In this document: positions 35,101-47,911 of the stretch, one piece after another
Layout of the letters: the number at the start of each line of letters is the position of its first letter
Numbering within the stretch: the first letter of the stretch is position 1
Assembly (NCBI GenBank): GCA_033002965.1
Contig: JAURVB010013304.1
Location: forward strand, 1-64,000
Source of the DNA: Piper betle
Taxonomy: Eukaryota > Streptophyta > Magnoliopsida > Piperales > Piperaceae
Direction: 5' to 3'
Length of the DNA: 64,000 bases
Translations under genes and position numbers: made by a program
The notes under the pieces: model-generated
The model's database searches: none
What the model saw: only the letters and a program-made list of their open reading frames with translations
Told to the model about the DNA's origin: nothing

Positions 35101-37271
35101 TGTTGGCCATTTTTCTCTTGGAATTTTTTTGCTCAAGACAAATTCTCACGTCCTCCTGCTGATTACTAACTTATTCATCTATATGGATGTTCTTAATCAG
35201 CTAGTGGTAAAAGCTTTCTTAACATCATACTCCACCATTATTAATTTTGATCTTTGATTTTTTTTCTTAGTTTGTATCCGTTGTTGGGATGGATATTGGA
35301 CATGCCAGTGCACTGTTTTAGTGTGATTGGTAATGATTACTTTCTTTCTCAGGTTCTACGTATGCCTGTGGATGCTTTGCTTATCAGCAAGGTATGGTGA
35401 ATGGAGTTTGATGTGTTTTCCTTTTGAAGTTCAATGATTCTTGAAAAAGCCAATATTGCTGACATCTATTTCTCTCTGTTAATTGAAACAGTCCTGTAAT
35501 CGTTTAGAATATTTGGAAATATCTTGGATGCCTGTAAAACGGTCAACTTAGGTTTCCAATGTCAGAAATATTGAGATTTTCATTTGTGCTAATGCTGGTT
35601 GAAACCTTTCATCGTGATAAGATAATCCCTCATTTTCAAAGCTACTTTATTTTGAAGGGCATTGATGAATTTAGTAAAACTAGTTAGTTTTCTTTTTCTT
35701 TTTCTTTATAATTTGAGCTCATTGTTTTATATTCAAATTATTGAGTTTTTTACAAAAAATTAAACCACCTGAGAATGGTTAAATACGTTTTGAGTAAGAC
35801 AAGTCATTTTCTGTGTCATATAATTTGGCCTGTTCTAATATCATCTTTCTTCTTAGGGTTTGAAGTCTTTCTTTCATATCTCTTGATAAATAGAACTTTT
35901 GGTTGTATTACTAATGGTCTACTACTGCCTCATATATATGTTGAGATATTTAGGTGTGCAGCTTGACCTGCTTTATATTGTCCTGCTTGATATTTGGGAT
36001 CCATAATATTGGTGCAATTTCGTAATAGATTTCCATAAATGCAGGAAAATGGCTCTTACAAAGGCATCCAATTGACATCAGGCCAAAACATTTTCAGCAA
36101 ACACTTACTGCTGGATCCATCTGTCACTATCCTGACACCCTTATCATCGCCTTCCACTGGGTTTGGGCACATGGATTTTGAATGCTTAATCCCCATATCT
36201 CCTAACGGTTCCCCTGTCACGAAAGTTGCGAGAGGAGTTTGCATAACTAGGAGTTCTGTTAATCCTAATTCATCCAACCTATTTTTAGTTTTCCCTCCTC
36301 GTTGTGGGTGTCCTGCTCTTTGTACAGTCTATTGATTATCTATACAATTTTTCTTTGAAAATGATCTTATTATTCTATTTTTCCAGCATTAAATGCAGAG
36401 CAGACAGCAACTGTGCGGGTTCTTCAGCTGAGTAGTGGTCTTGCTGTGTGCCCTTCTGGCTTGTAAGTTTACTATAAATATGATCTCAGTTTTTGACTCT
36501 TGTTGAGTTTGCATGTTTCCTGTACAAGGATTGAGAACTTTTATTTTATTATTATTTTTTGCTGCAAATTTTAGTACTATAGATATGTCACTATGAAAAG
36601 GTTTGACAACATTGAAGTGTTCAAATATCTAAGCCTCTTTAAACTCTTGTACCAGGTTTGTTTTGTATTTCTCAGCCTTATGTGATGATGCCATCCAAGG
36701 GAAAGATCTGATTAAGGAAGCCATTAATGCTCTTTGTGTGGTTCCAACTTCTGGAGGTTCTGAAAAATTTGTGGAAGTTCTACAAGAGACGGGAGAAATT
36801 AAAGCTAAGCCTGCTTTACTATGGAGCACCACATATGTTCAAGAATGCAAGCAGGTGAATTTTAATTTCTGAATAACCTAGCCACTACTTTTTTATTCAT
36901 AGCATCTTCGTTAATTGGTTTATTGACAAAAACCTGTTAGCTGCAGGGTGGTTCTTTTGATAATGTCTTTTCTTGTCCCATGCCGGACGGAAATGTTGAC
37001 TACAAAGAAAGCTTGAAATTAGCATATGAGGTAGCTATACTTTCTTTCGTTCTGTTATTGTGTTGAAATAAAATTTTGTCTCCACATTGCCCATATCATT
37101 GTTAAAATAAAACTACTTAATGAGAAAAGCAGTTGTGACCATGCTCTTGTTCTGATTGGGGACTAGTTTTGAAAGCAGATTTTCCAGAAAATGTATTCCC
37201 TAGATGTTCTTTTCCCTGAGCAAGCAGGAGGATCTGGAAACTCGGAGGATGAAAAGGTTGAGCATGATTAA
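32194..37271 (+). CDS. REP: Rab escort protein (REP, component A of Rab geranylgeranyl transferase)
   Basis: Nine exons: 32194-32881, 34049-34171, 34948-35047, 35353-35391, 36045-36300, 36387-36462, 36656-36854, 36947-37030 and 37179-37271, about 552 residues, close to other plant REPs. REP presents newly made Rab GTPases to the prenylating enzyme and carries them to membranes. Visible signatures are the N-terminal GDI/REP nucleotide-binding-like loop [79 protein letters not shown] and [10 protein letters not shown]. Exon 1 has one missing base at the C run 32678-32681: the frame passes from ..GQLSP to [14 protein letters not shown]. All other exon joints keep frame. The donor of exon 5 (CCTC|GTTGTG) is the least certain border. 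The single frameshift in an otherwise conserved gene is probably a consensus error. Confidence 0.9.
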
Positions 37272-38368
37272 TTTGTTTTATTATTATGCCTATGGGAATG
37301 CTCCATGAAGAACGGTTCTTGAATTTCTCTCCATGTTTGGTTCCTTCATCTACGATTCTACATCAGACAAATCATCACCACAATATATTCTGGTTTGCAT
37401 AATGATGTTTATGATATATTGTTTTATTTAATTTTGCCAAAAGAAGATACTCATAAAGACTTAATTAAGTAATCCGCCCCAATCACGAACTTCCTCTGAG
37501 TATTGCAACAATCTTAACCTATGTTGAGCCGCAAATGATGATCCAAGTTGGATGATTTCCATTCTTAATTTTCGAAACCAAAGATATTCTTTACGTTTTT
37601 TACCCCGAGAAAGATACTTCTGACGTTGGGGAACGTAGTTGTACTTCTAGAAAATATTTATTTAGCGACCTCCATTTCTTCTTATAAACAATCTGCAAGA
37701 GCACTGGACTACATGTAATTGATTAGCTTCATTATCTTTTATCACGCTTTGATTATTATATCATTTCTCTATATTTTAGTTGTAACTACTGCCGTCACCC
37801 TAATGTGTTTTCTTCTTTTCTTTTTTAAAATATCATTCTTCTATTTGTTTTTTAATCAGATGAAGAAGTTAAAAGCAACAATTTTTCATCCCTATGGTTC
37901 CCTGATCTCATGGGCAGTCCTCGTCTTTTTTTTATTAAAAACAGGATGGCTCCACATGATACTGCCATTTGCTTTCATAATAAAATATCAACTATAGAAT
38001 AAGCTGGCTAAGACAATTTACGATAGGAGTCTCTTATATTTATACGGGTGCATTCATCTACATTTAAACCTTTATCTAGATTTATTGAGAAGATACCTTC
38101 AAATAATATGGGCGAGATACATCATGCAATGTGTGTACTAGGAGTTAGAAGTCATATTAAGGTTTGGTTTAAAATTAGAACTGGTCCTATAAAGGTTTAA
38201 AGATATTGGACTACCAACATTTAATATAAAAGTATATATATAATGTGTAGATATAGTACTAATTTCTGATTTAGGATATGTTAAATTAGAGATAAGAGGG
38301 GTAACAATCATACAAAGACATTCATGTACAAAATATCACAAGAGTTTTTCTCTCCAAAAGAGTATAGA
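37272..38368. other. Spacer downstream of REP
   Basis: AT-rich sequence with no recognisable gene. A few short frames (for example 37719-37997) are hydrophobic because of T-runs and do not resemble known proteins. It ends at the degraded LTR start at 38369. Confidence 0.4.
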
Positions 38369-39552
38369 TGTAAACCCTGCAACCTGAGTCACAATTTTAT
38401 ATTTAGAACTGGTTGTTTTACTATTATTTTCAGTCAAGTCACTTTCAGAACACGTGTATTAAGTCGAGGTTGGCTGCATGTCATACGTCATGAGGGTCAT
38501 GTTAACCAAGTATATTATGATGACGTTAGTAAGGTAACAGTAGAATGAGTTATTATAATGCATAAGAGTAACCATTTTTTTAGTAGAGCGAAGAATTAGA
38601 ATTAAGTCGTTTATTGCATTAGGATGGATTATTTATTATTTTGGGTGTCTTAATAGGCTTAGAATATGTCATTCAAATTAGAACTTGATTATTTTATTTT
38701 CGGCCTCCCCTTCCCTCCTTCACCCAGCCACCCATTTCTTCCCTAATTTGGTTGTCAGCAACACCATCCCTGGTGACCAATTCCAGCCAATTTTTGGCCA
38801 GTGGCCCTAGCCAGACTACGTAGAGCCTACCTAGCCCCCTTGTCCTTTCCTACCGACCATTTCCAAGCTATGACAGCCACTTCTCAGGCACCATTGGTTG
38901 TCGCCAATTCGAGTCTAATCTCAAATTTTTTATTTTTAATTTATTTTAATCATTATGCATATCATTTATAATTTTTATGACTTTCATATTTTTGTTAATA
39001 GGTTAATTTTATAAATTTATGACAATTATATGTGATTAATAAACTTTTGTATGTCATTAAGAATTGATAATGATTAATTAGAATTCAAATTATTTGATTA
39101 TTAAATTTAATATGATATTGATGATGTTAATAATTATGAAGTTAGGTATTAGGGTTATAATTGTGTAGGTTAATTAATTATTTGATTAGAAACCTAATTC
39201 AAAATGAGAATTGATACGAGATGAAAATAAGTTTAGAAATTGTGACATAGTTACCTAGTTAAAAGGAATGATAAGAAGATTTTAAATTATTGATTATTAA
39301 ATTAATTTATTTGTTGATAGTCTGAAAGTGATATTAGTAATAGTAATTGTAGTATTCATAATTTTGTAATGATTTTCATGCATCTATTTCATTCATGCAT
39401 TATGCAGCTAGTTTGGGCATTAGTATTTAGTTTGATTGTGTAGGTGCGAAAAAGGAACTTGCAGCCTAGGCACGTGACCTCGTATGGAGTTTCTACCAAG
39501 TTTGTTTATGACTTGCACCTGGTTTACCACTTATTCTATTGTGATTTATTTT

Positions 39553-42500
39553 TGTAACACCCTAAATCCGATCCATGCTCGTGAACCGAACTGGCATGTT
39601 ATAGGCCCCGATTAGGTTGGCTAACCCGAACCCAACTCGCGCGGATCTAATCTCGGCGTCTTAAGATGAAGATATTACTCGTCATGCATGGATGAATGTA
39701 CAAAATCCTAACATGATACTACATGGATGACATGCAAACTAAATTACACACCATCACAATTACGATCAAAATCGATGAAAATTTTAAAATAAAACGGACA
39801 GAATTTCCCCTAAAAGTGCAATTAGGGTCACCCTATCAAAATACTATATATAAACATATATGTAAACATGTATCTATACATCACGCAACTTCATTCACAC
39901 AATCTGTCATCGTGTCTTAGCATTCAATCATGTCACATCATCATATCTTATCATCATCTCATGACATTCAATCATATCATACCATGTCTTAGCATTAGAC
40001 AACATTCGTAATATAATAGTATCATAAACAAAATATAACCGCTCAATTAACTGACATGTGTGCAAGCGACAAAAATGCTCCTCCGTCCAAGCTGGCTCCT
40101 CCAACTCTGATTATTACCTACATATAGTATAAAGACACGTCAGTAACAAGTGTTACTAGTCCGAAAAATAAAATAACTATAACAAGATGGCTATGAGAAC
40201 AAACTCTCATATAAAATAAAACATCATATACTCCACGTGAACACTCTGAAGGGCACTACTGAGGAGCCACTGGGCTACAGACCCGGTAGCATCCCGAATT
40301 TACTGATCTGCTGCTGGCACTGTGCCGCTCTCGGCACTTCTTTTTCAGTACTTCACGTAAAACTTTATCCTAAGCCCTCTCTTTACCTCCATATTTCTCC
40401 TAGCCTTGAGCACAAAGGCCGAGTACTCTCAGGCAGTCGCCTTTAATACCCTTTGAACCACAAGTCCGGACATGCGCCGTACTAAACAGTACCCTTAAAC
40501 CTCCATGTTCTCCGGGTGTGAGTAACTCAAACGCGGAGTTGTCAGGATCCCTCGGGAATGGAACAGTCCGTTGGCACTAATCCAGAGCCCGCTTTGACTA
40601 TCACGGCATCTGCTCATGGTACGTACAGTCGGTTTCTCCATCTCTCATCTCACTGAAAACGTGAAAACTATATATATACAGGGTTGGGTAGGGATTTATA
40701 TAATAGGCCCGAAGGCAACATGTGGTGGATTTTTTTTCGAAATCATCCTCGAGGGATCTCATCCTCGAGGGGTTATTAATCCGAAAATCTGTTTGGCTAG
40801 ATGGCCCGAGTTAAGTGGGATCCAATAAAATGCCACTTAACTCGTCCTGCAAATGATAAGATAAACATACAATAGAAAGACGTAAAACAGAGTCGAGTCC
40901 TAAACGGACCTGGTAGAAGCTCCAAGCGTGTCATCGCGCCTAAGCGGCAAGCTCCTACTCTGTACCTACACATCAAAACTAAATACTAATGCCCGCTAAC
41001 TAAATGATACAGCAATCTCAATGAACATCACACACAATACGAATAACATTTATCAACAGTCAAATAATCATAAGTATGAAAGAATTTCTAACTCCTATTC
41101 ATACCAATCCTATCGTATTTTTCTAAGTTACGTTGTAATCACTTATCATGCTCTCATTAGATCACTTACTCTTCATTCACACTTAATGTAAAACCCACGA
41201 CTTGAGTCAGGGTTTTATAGTCGTTAGCCGGTCGGTTTGACCGTAGTTTGAGTCGGTTCAGCTTTCAGAACACGTGTGCGGGGCCAAAGCCGACCGTGTG
41301 CACATGCTATGAGGGTTTATGTATACCCAAGTATCGATGATAGCGTCAGATACGCATCAGCAAATTGAGTTATCAGTAGATATGAGAGTATATAGTTGAT
41401 GATTTTATTTTTATGTTGTGACCGTAGAATTAGTTTAGGCTGAATAACGCATTAGGACGCGTTAGATGGTATTCGGGTGGGTTATTAGTTATACGACATG
41501 TCATTTGGATGTTGTGATATTTTGTTTGAGTTTATGGAATTTTTCCCAATTTTTTTATATTTTTCTAGGATTTATTCCGAGTCCGTTATCAGTCTTGACT
41601 CGAGCCGGTGTCGAGTCAAGTCTTATTTACAACTTTGCCACCCCCTATACTTCTCATCTTCCTCCCCCACACCCGTGGTTTCACCGCCGCCGCCCCTGAG
41701 ATTTTGCCACCATCGTCGATGCCACCTCGCCGCCGGTCAACGCCGCCCAGCCCAGTCGTGCCGTCGTAATGCCGGAAATCGCCCTCGATTTCCCTCCGTT
41801 CCCAACGTGATTCCGCCACTGTCTACGCTGGACCACCGCCGCCATGATGTCGGAGCTTCTCCCCTCGACCTTCCCTACCTTTCCCCCTGTTTAGCGCCGC
41901 CGTCGAGGCCGGCCGTGGGTCTGATCGGAGCGGCCAACCGCCCCAGCCACAATCGACGTCGCTGTTGGTGGCCATCGCTGCCGCGGCTGCCCTCGTCATC
42001 ACCACCATTGGGTTTAGCTCACCGAGGCGCTGCTAACCCCTACCTCCGATTGCCTCGCCAGAGCCGTCACCGAAAAACCAAATGAGCTGCCAAAAACCGC
42101 CGACTCGCCTTCACCGCCTTCGTCTGTCGGCACCGATTTCAGCGCCGATCGCGAGGTGGTTCTTCCTTCTTTTTTTAGAATTATTACATAAATGTTGTGG
42201 TCATAGTAGCATATTAGAATTAATTTTATTAACTTCATGCTTTTGGTTTAATTAATCGTGATTATGATAAACATGTGATGATTAGCGTAAATTGTGTTGT
42301 ATGATGTGAATGCTTAGTAATGAAATTGTTAGTAAACCATTGAATAGTTTATTAAATGCTTGTTAACTAGTTAATTTATGAATTTGTATGAATCAGGTTT
42401 TGCATGCTAGCATTAAGTTAAACAGATTAAATTGAATAAACCATTGTCACCTAATTAGAACAGGTATGCTTTAAAATTGGAATTAAAAGTGCTAGGTAAT

Positions 42501-45434
42501 AAGTAACATATGAAATGATAAAATTATTAACTTGCTTGACAATTAGAGATATAGGGTAATTGTTGAGATAATTGTCATGTTTGATTAGATGATTGTATGC
42601 ATGTGGATATATTAGTTATATAGGTGTGCATCATATATGTATGGGCGTTAGTAATTAGTTATGTTCATGTAGGTTCGTTGCAGGAGCTCGCCGTCTAGGC
42701 ACGAGACTGCGCTTGGAGCTTCTAACAGGTCCGTTAGGACACGCTTCTCAGGTTTTATTGCTCTATTCTATCGGTGATTTGATTTATTGATCGTAGGACG
42801 TGTCAGGTGGATGATTTATTGGACCCCACCTAACACGGGTCACATGGTCGATGTTTTTTCAGAATTAATAACCCTCGAGGATGAGATCCCTCGAGTTTGT
42901 TATCGAAAATAAGATCCACCTCAAGTTGCCTTCGGGCCTATTATAATAAATCCCGACCCAACCCTATAAATAGTTTTATCAAGTTTTTAGTGAGACAAGA
43001 GAAGATGAGTCGACTGCACGTACCATGAGCGGATGCCGTGCCAATCAAAGCGGGCTCTGGATTAGTGCCAGCGGACTGTTCCATTCCCGAAGGATCCTGA
43101 CAACTCCACGTTTGAGTTCCTCACACCCGGAGGACGTGGAGGTTTACGGATACTGTTTAGTACAGCGCATGTCTGGACTTGTGGTTCAAAGGGTACTAAA
43201 GGCGACTGCCTGAGAGTGCTCGGTCTACGTGCTCAAGGCCAGGAGTAATATGGAGGTTCGGAGAGGGCTTAGGATAAAATTTACGTAAAGTACTGAAAAG
43301 AAGTGTCGAGAGCAGCATAGTACCAGGTAGATCAGGATGCTGTTGAGTCAGCTGCTCGACGGCTCCTTTGTAGTTGCTCTTATGAGAGTTCTTGAGGAAG
43401 ATATATGATGGTTTGCTTTCCATGAGAGTTTGCTCTCATGTTCCAGTTTGATATTAGTTATTTCCGGACCAGTGACACCCGTTGCTGATGTTTTTCTACT
43501 ATATGTAGGTGAGGATGATGATTGGTGTATGCCGGCCTCGATGAAGGAGTAGCGCTTGCATTGCACACGCATACCTGGCGCCGCGCCGACTTTTGCGTAA
43601 GATATGATGTGGGTTGAATGATTCTTGTGATATACATGTTGTGTACATATGCATGAGCTATGAGACTTGTAGATCTTGTTTAGAAATGTATGAATTTTCT
43701 TAGAAATGTTTTGGAAAAGTTCCAATGTCCAGGATGATCAGCTATGTTGAGTTGAAATGAACAAAAACACGATGAACATGAATTGCAGGTGGGCTAGATG
43801 TCAATTACGATATGTGTAGTTAATTTAAAGTCTAGTGTGATATAAATTGTTGTTATATATATATATATACATATTGTGCCGTATTTTAACATGTCATCCC
43901 CTTATTGTACTTTTAGGGGATGCTCTGTTCGTTTTATTGTAGATTTTATGAATTTTATTGCTGTTTTAATTATTTTGGTGTGCGGTGATTATCATGACAT
44001 TCACGTAGTATCCTGTTAGGGTTTTGCATCTCATTTATATATTGTTTGCGCATTAGCGGCATGCTCAATCTTGAGACGTCGAGAGGGTTATGTCGTAGCC
44101 GTTTAGGTTTTGGGTCAGCCAACTTAATCAGTTTACGAGTAGTTCGATCCTTTGTAACAGTTCTGGTCCGGGTTGAGAGTAAACCGGATTGGGGTGTTAC
44201 ACTTAATCTCATCATGCAACTCATCGTTTCATCTATAATTAAGCATTAATCGCGTCATTAAACCACCCTAGCATGTTGTGCTAACAATCATCAAGTTTAA
44301 ATTATAAATTTAGAGGTAATTATACCTCACGTCATCGTCAATCGGTGTCGGCTAGGGTTTCCGTCGTGTGTCTTGGAGCTCGAATCCGGTGCTCGTCGGC
44401 GTCCGAAGCTCGATCGGGCTCAACTGGGTGAGCCCCGCGGAAGATGTGGTGAATTCCAGCGAATTCAAGAAATTCCAATTTTTCGACGGTTTTCGGCGGT
44501 TTTCCGGCGACAGTCCCCGGTGGCGTCTACTGGCCGGAAAGTAGTCGTGTTGGGTACCCTTGAAACTGGCTCGGCGAGCCCGACTCATCTACGAGGTCGA
44601 CGCAGCCAACGGAGGTGGTGGCTCGCCGGAAAATGCATAAAACCGAGCCGGCGGTGATGGTGGCTAGATCCGGCCGGCCACGGCGGCGATGGCCTCCGTT
44701 CCGGTCTGGGAAGGTCACTGGAGGGCTGAGGGTGCTGAGGTGACCGACTGACCGCGGCGGCACCGGTTTCCGGTGACAGAAGTGCAACGCGGGCGTGGCT
44801 TCCTCGCATCGCGGCAGCCCGATTGGGGCCGGACTTGGTCGGGCAACATGGCGACATCGTCGCAGGGCTAGCCGGCGACAATCGGTGGGCGGGCGGGCGT
44901 CCACGGCAGTGGCGGCGGCAACGCGCACAAGGGCGAGCGTCAGGCAAGGGTTTGGGGAAGAAAAGAAGGGCGCGGGGTGTGTGGTGGCAAAGTCATAAAT
45001 ATTACTTGACTCGTCTCCGACTCGATTTAAAAATAATATTTAAGTCGAAAAAAATTCCAAAAAAATTTGGGAAAAATACCATAAAATCAAACAACACCAA
45101 AAAATCAAAATGATATGTTTTAAAACTATCAACCCACCCAAAATGCCCGTAACGCGTCCTAACGCGGGTAACAGCCTAAAACTAATTCTACGATCCATTA
45201 TATATCATAATAAAAAAAATGAACTTCATATTCTCATATATTCTGATAATTCATTCTTTTCTGTTGTGTTCATGACGTTATCATCATATACTTAGGTACA
45301 CATGATCCTCATGACTCATACACGAGACCGGCGTCGGCTTAGTACACGTGTTCTGAAACTAACTCAACTCGAAAATAACGGTCGAATCGACCGGTTCTGA
45401 ATATAATACCCTGACTCGAATCGTGGGTTTTACA
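39553..45434 (-). mobile_element. Solo LTR (family A), second level of the nest
   Basis: On the plus strand it begins TGTAACACCC at 39553 and ends GTGGGTTTTACA at 45434, with the perfect duplication ATTTT at 39548-39552 and 45435-45439. It is closely similar to the copy at 5350-11016 over long stretches; the first 600 bases differ by only scattered changes. Without the inner insertion it is about 2.86 kb. It has no internal retrotransposon region and is therefore a solo LTR. It was inserted into an older plus-strand copy of the same family. Confidence 0.92.
41187..44201 (+). mobile_element. Solo LTR (family A), innermost level of the nest
   Basis: It starts TGTAAAACCCACGACTTGAG at 41187 and ends GGGGTGTTACA at 44201, 3,015 bp, between perfect CTTAA duplications (41182-41186 and 44202-44206). 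The undisturbed target, ..CACACTTAATCTCATC.., is still present in the sister copy at about 6885, which proves the insertion site. The layout is the same as in 7374-10233: AT-rich start, GC block (about 41640-42150), intron-like AT stretch, inverted repeat near 42872-42897 and TATAAATAG near 42965. Confidence 0.93.
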
Positions 45435-46479
45435 ATTTTACTAATTGAAGGGCAGTTTTAAGTGGTATTTTATTGGATCTCATTTAATTTGGGTCATTAA
45501 TCAAATCGTTTTACAGATTAATAACCCTCAAGTTTGATTTTGAAAACAAGATCCACCGCAAGTTGCCTTCGGACTTATAATATTAAATCTCTTCCCAGGT
45601 CTATATATATTTTTATCGAGTTTCAATAAGACAAGAGGTGGTGAAACCAATTCGCACGTACCATAAGCAAGTGCATGTGCCCGTCACAGTTGGCTCTGGA
45701 TTAGTAAAAAGGTTGTTCTATTCTTAAGGGATCCTAACAAATCCTCATTTTAAATTTCCTCGCACCCGAAGAAATGTGGAAGTTTACGGGTATCGTTTAG
45801 TACAACATACGTTCGTATATGTGGTTAAAAGGGTACTGAAGGGGACTGCCGAGAGTATTTAGTCTTCATGCTCAGGGCCAGGAGAAATATGGAAGAAATG
45901 ATAGGGTTTAGAAATATACTAGTACTCCAGAGGGACAAAAAAAAAGAGAAAATACCGAGAGAGACATCAGCAAACCAGTCAGTTAATGATGTTGTTGGGT
46001 CTGCGACCCAATGGCTCTCTAATAGATGCCCTTATGAGAGTTCATCATATGATATATATATATATATATATTCAAAATGAGAGTTAATTCTTATTTGTTA
46101 GCTTATTATAGTTATTTGTAGACTAGTAACACTCATACTGACAATTTTTATTATATATATAGGCGAAGATTAAGAGTCTAATGTGTCAGCATGGACAGAG
46201 GAACAATGATTATTATGTGTACACACACAAACCTAACACGTTATGTTTGAATTGTTGTGTTTTTATTATGATGTATTGGTTTATAATGTTATGTTAAATA
46301 TTACACATGTGTCAGATAAAATCAGCAGGTGAGTCAAGACCCACCTTATGAAAGTTATTCTCTGAATATGATAACTGTCAAAATTATGATGAATAGATAG
46401 GTTAAGATTGAGTGGATGTATAAAGTTTTGTTGATAAACTTTAGTATGTTTGGAAATGAAAGTTTACTGTTGTATTGTG

Positions 46480-46483
<4 letters not shown>

Positions 46484-46533
<50 letters not shown>
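46484..46533. repeat. (TA)n microsatellite
   Basis: About 25 uninterrupted TA units, located in the degraded tail of the outer LTR. A shorter (TA)n lies at about 46052-46071. Confidence 0.95.
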
Positions 46534-46538
<5 letters not shown>

Positions 46539-47111
46539 GGTTTGACAAGGCAGCTGTCTGTTTTATTTTTAAAAATCTTATCAATTTTATTATAATTATT
46601 TTTTAGTATGAATTATTTATCATATCATTTATTTAGTATCTTGTTAGGATTCTTTCATCCTATAGATGTATGACAAAATTTATCCTCCATCTTAAAGCAG
46701 CGGAATTTTTAGATTGCACGTGTCAAAAGCAAAAAATCTCTCCGCTAAATTCGGAGCGCCATAGGCTATGATACCATGTCAAGGATTTGATTTCATTAAA
46801 CTAAAAAAGGTCAAATGTTGAGTTATAAAAAGGTCAAATCATTTTAAACAAAATAAAATATCATTCATTATATAAAATACAAAAAATATATGTATTTAAG
46901 AAAATTATAAATTAAGTTAAAGTTATTCATGTAAATAAGGCAAATATTATGAATAAAATATTATTAAAATACATAAATTGGCTACATGTGAAAGAAACAT
47001 TTGAGATTTGATTGTATCTAATATAAATTTAAAATTTTAGTTATTTGTTATAGCAAATATTGAAACTTTATTATTTAAAATATTTTCCTTGTAATAATAA
47101 TATATCTCAAG

Positions 47112-47903
47112 CATGGTTGCATGAATCGGAATCGGAATCGGAATCGGTTTTCCGGTGAATCGGAATCGGAATCGGAATCGGTCTGAATCGGCCAAGAATC
47201 GGTTCAGTTGAATCGGTCTAAATTAATTTAATCAATCATATATAATAATTTGACAATTCATAATATAAATATATTAAAATTAGGTATTGATGTTATTTGA
47301 TATTATTCTGTGTATTATAGTTTATGATATTTTTAAATATTTTTTAAGATTTTTTTAAATTATTTAGAATTAATTATTATTTTTGACTCGAGTTAGACTC
47401 GAGTCAACTTTTAATTACGAGAATGCCACCCTCCGCTCTTTACCCCCTCCACCGCCGGCGGCCGGTCGGCGGCGGCCCGGTTGGCCGGCAGCAGAATCGC
47501 GGCGGAATCGCGGCGGATCGCGGCGGAATCACGGACGGCGGAAGGGCGGAGCGGAATCGGGCACAGCGTCGGACGGCGGAAGCGCGGCGGAGGGCGGAGC
47601 TGAGGTCGGAATCGGGCGGCGGTGGCGTGGTCGGACGGAGCCGCGGTCGGACGGCGGAAGCGCGGCGGAGGGCGGCGGAGCGAACGCGACGGCGGAGCGG
47701 GGGAGACCGGGTAGGTTTTTAAATCCAAATTACCATTTTACCCATGCTTAAATAATTTAATAAAAATCATACCTAGGGTATTTTGGTAATTTCATAAAAA
47801 AACCGATTCCGATTTAAATCGGCCGATTCCGGGGCCGATTCAGGGCCGACCGAGTCGGCCATCGGCCGATTCCGCACGGAATCGGCCGATTCGTGCAACA
47901 GTG
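47112..47903. mobile_element. Non-autonomous hAT-like DNA transposon with internal LTR-like segment
   Basis: A 792-bp element with imperfect terminal inverted repeats: CATGGTTGCATGAATCGG at the left, and at the right the complement of CACTGTTGCACGAATCGG. It is flanked by a perfect 8-bp duplication ATCTCAAG (47104-47111 and 47904-47911). An 8-bp duplication and CA..TG ends with GTTGCA fit the hAT superfamily. Sub-terminal regions are built from repeats of the motif GGAATC (left) and CGGCCGATTC (right). There is no transposase. The centre (about 47280-47450) resembles the AT-rich to GC-rich junction of the family A LTR (GACTCGAGT..CGAGTCAA..TTAATTACGA). A GC-rich frame at 47383-47751 is low-complexity and not considered a gene. 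Confidence 0.85.
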
Positions 47904-47911
47904 ATCTCAAG

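Larger units (their letters stand above)
38369..46690 (+). mobile_element. Old degraded LTR (family A), outermost of a three-level nest
   Basis: A diverged plus-strand copy starts near TGTAAACCCTGCAACCTGAG (38369). It runs through GTCACTTTCAGAACACGTG (38440) and GCCTAGGCACGTG (39466) up to 39552, then resumes at 45440 with CAGTTTTAAGTGGTATTTTATTGG, the TATA block near 45601 and the GGTACTGAAGG tail. It fades out near 46690. Excluding the inserted copy it is about 2.4 kb. Many substitutions and small deletions make it clearly older than the copies within it. I could not identify its target duplication. Confidence 0.8.

Noticed and set aside
47383..47751. Coding gene inside the hAT element (122-codon frame)
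   Set aside because: GC-rich Arg/Gly/Ala low-complexity sequence open on both strands, with no transposase motif.
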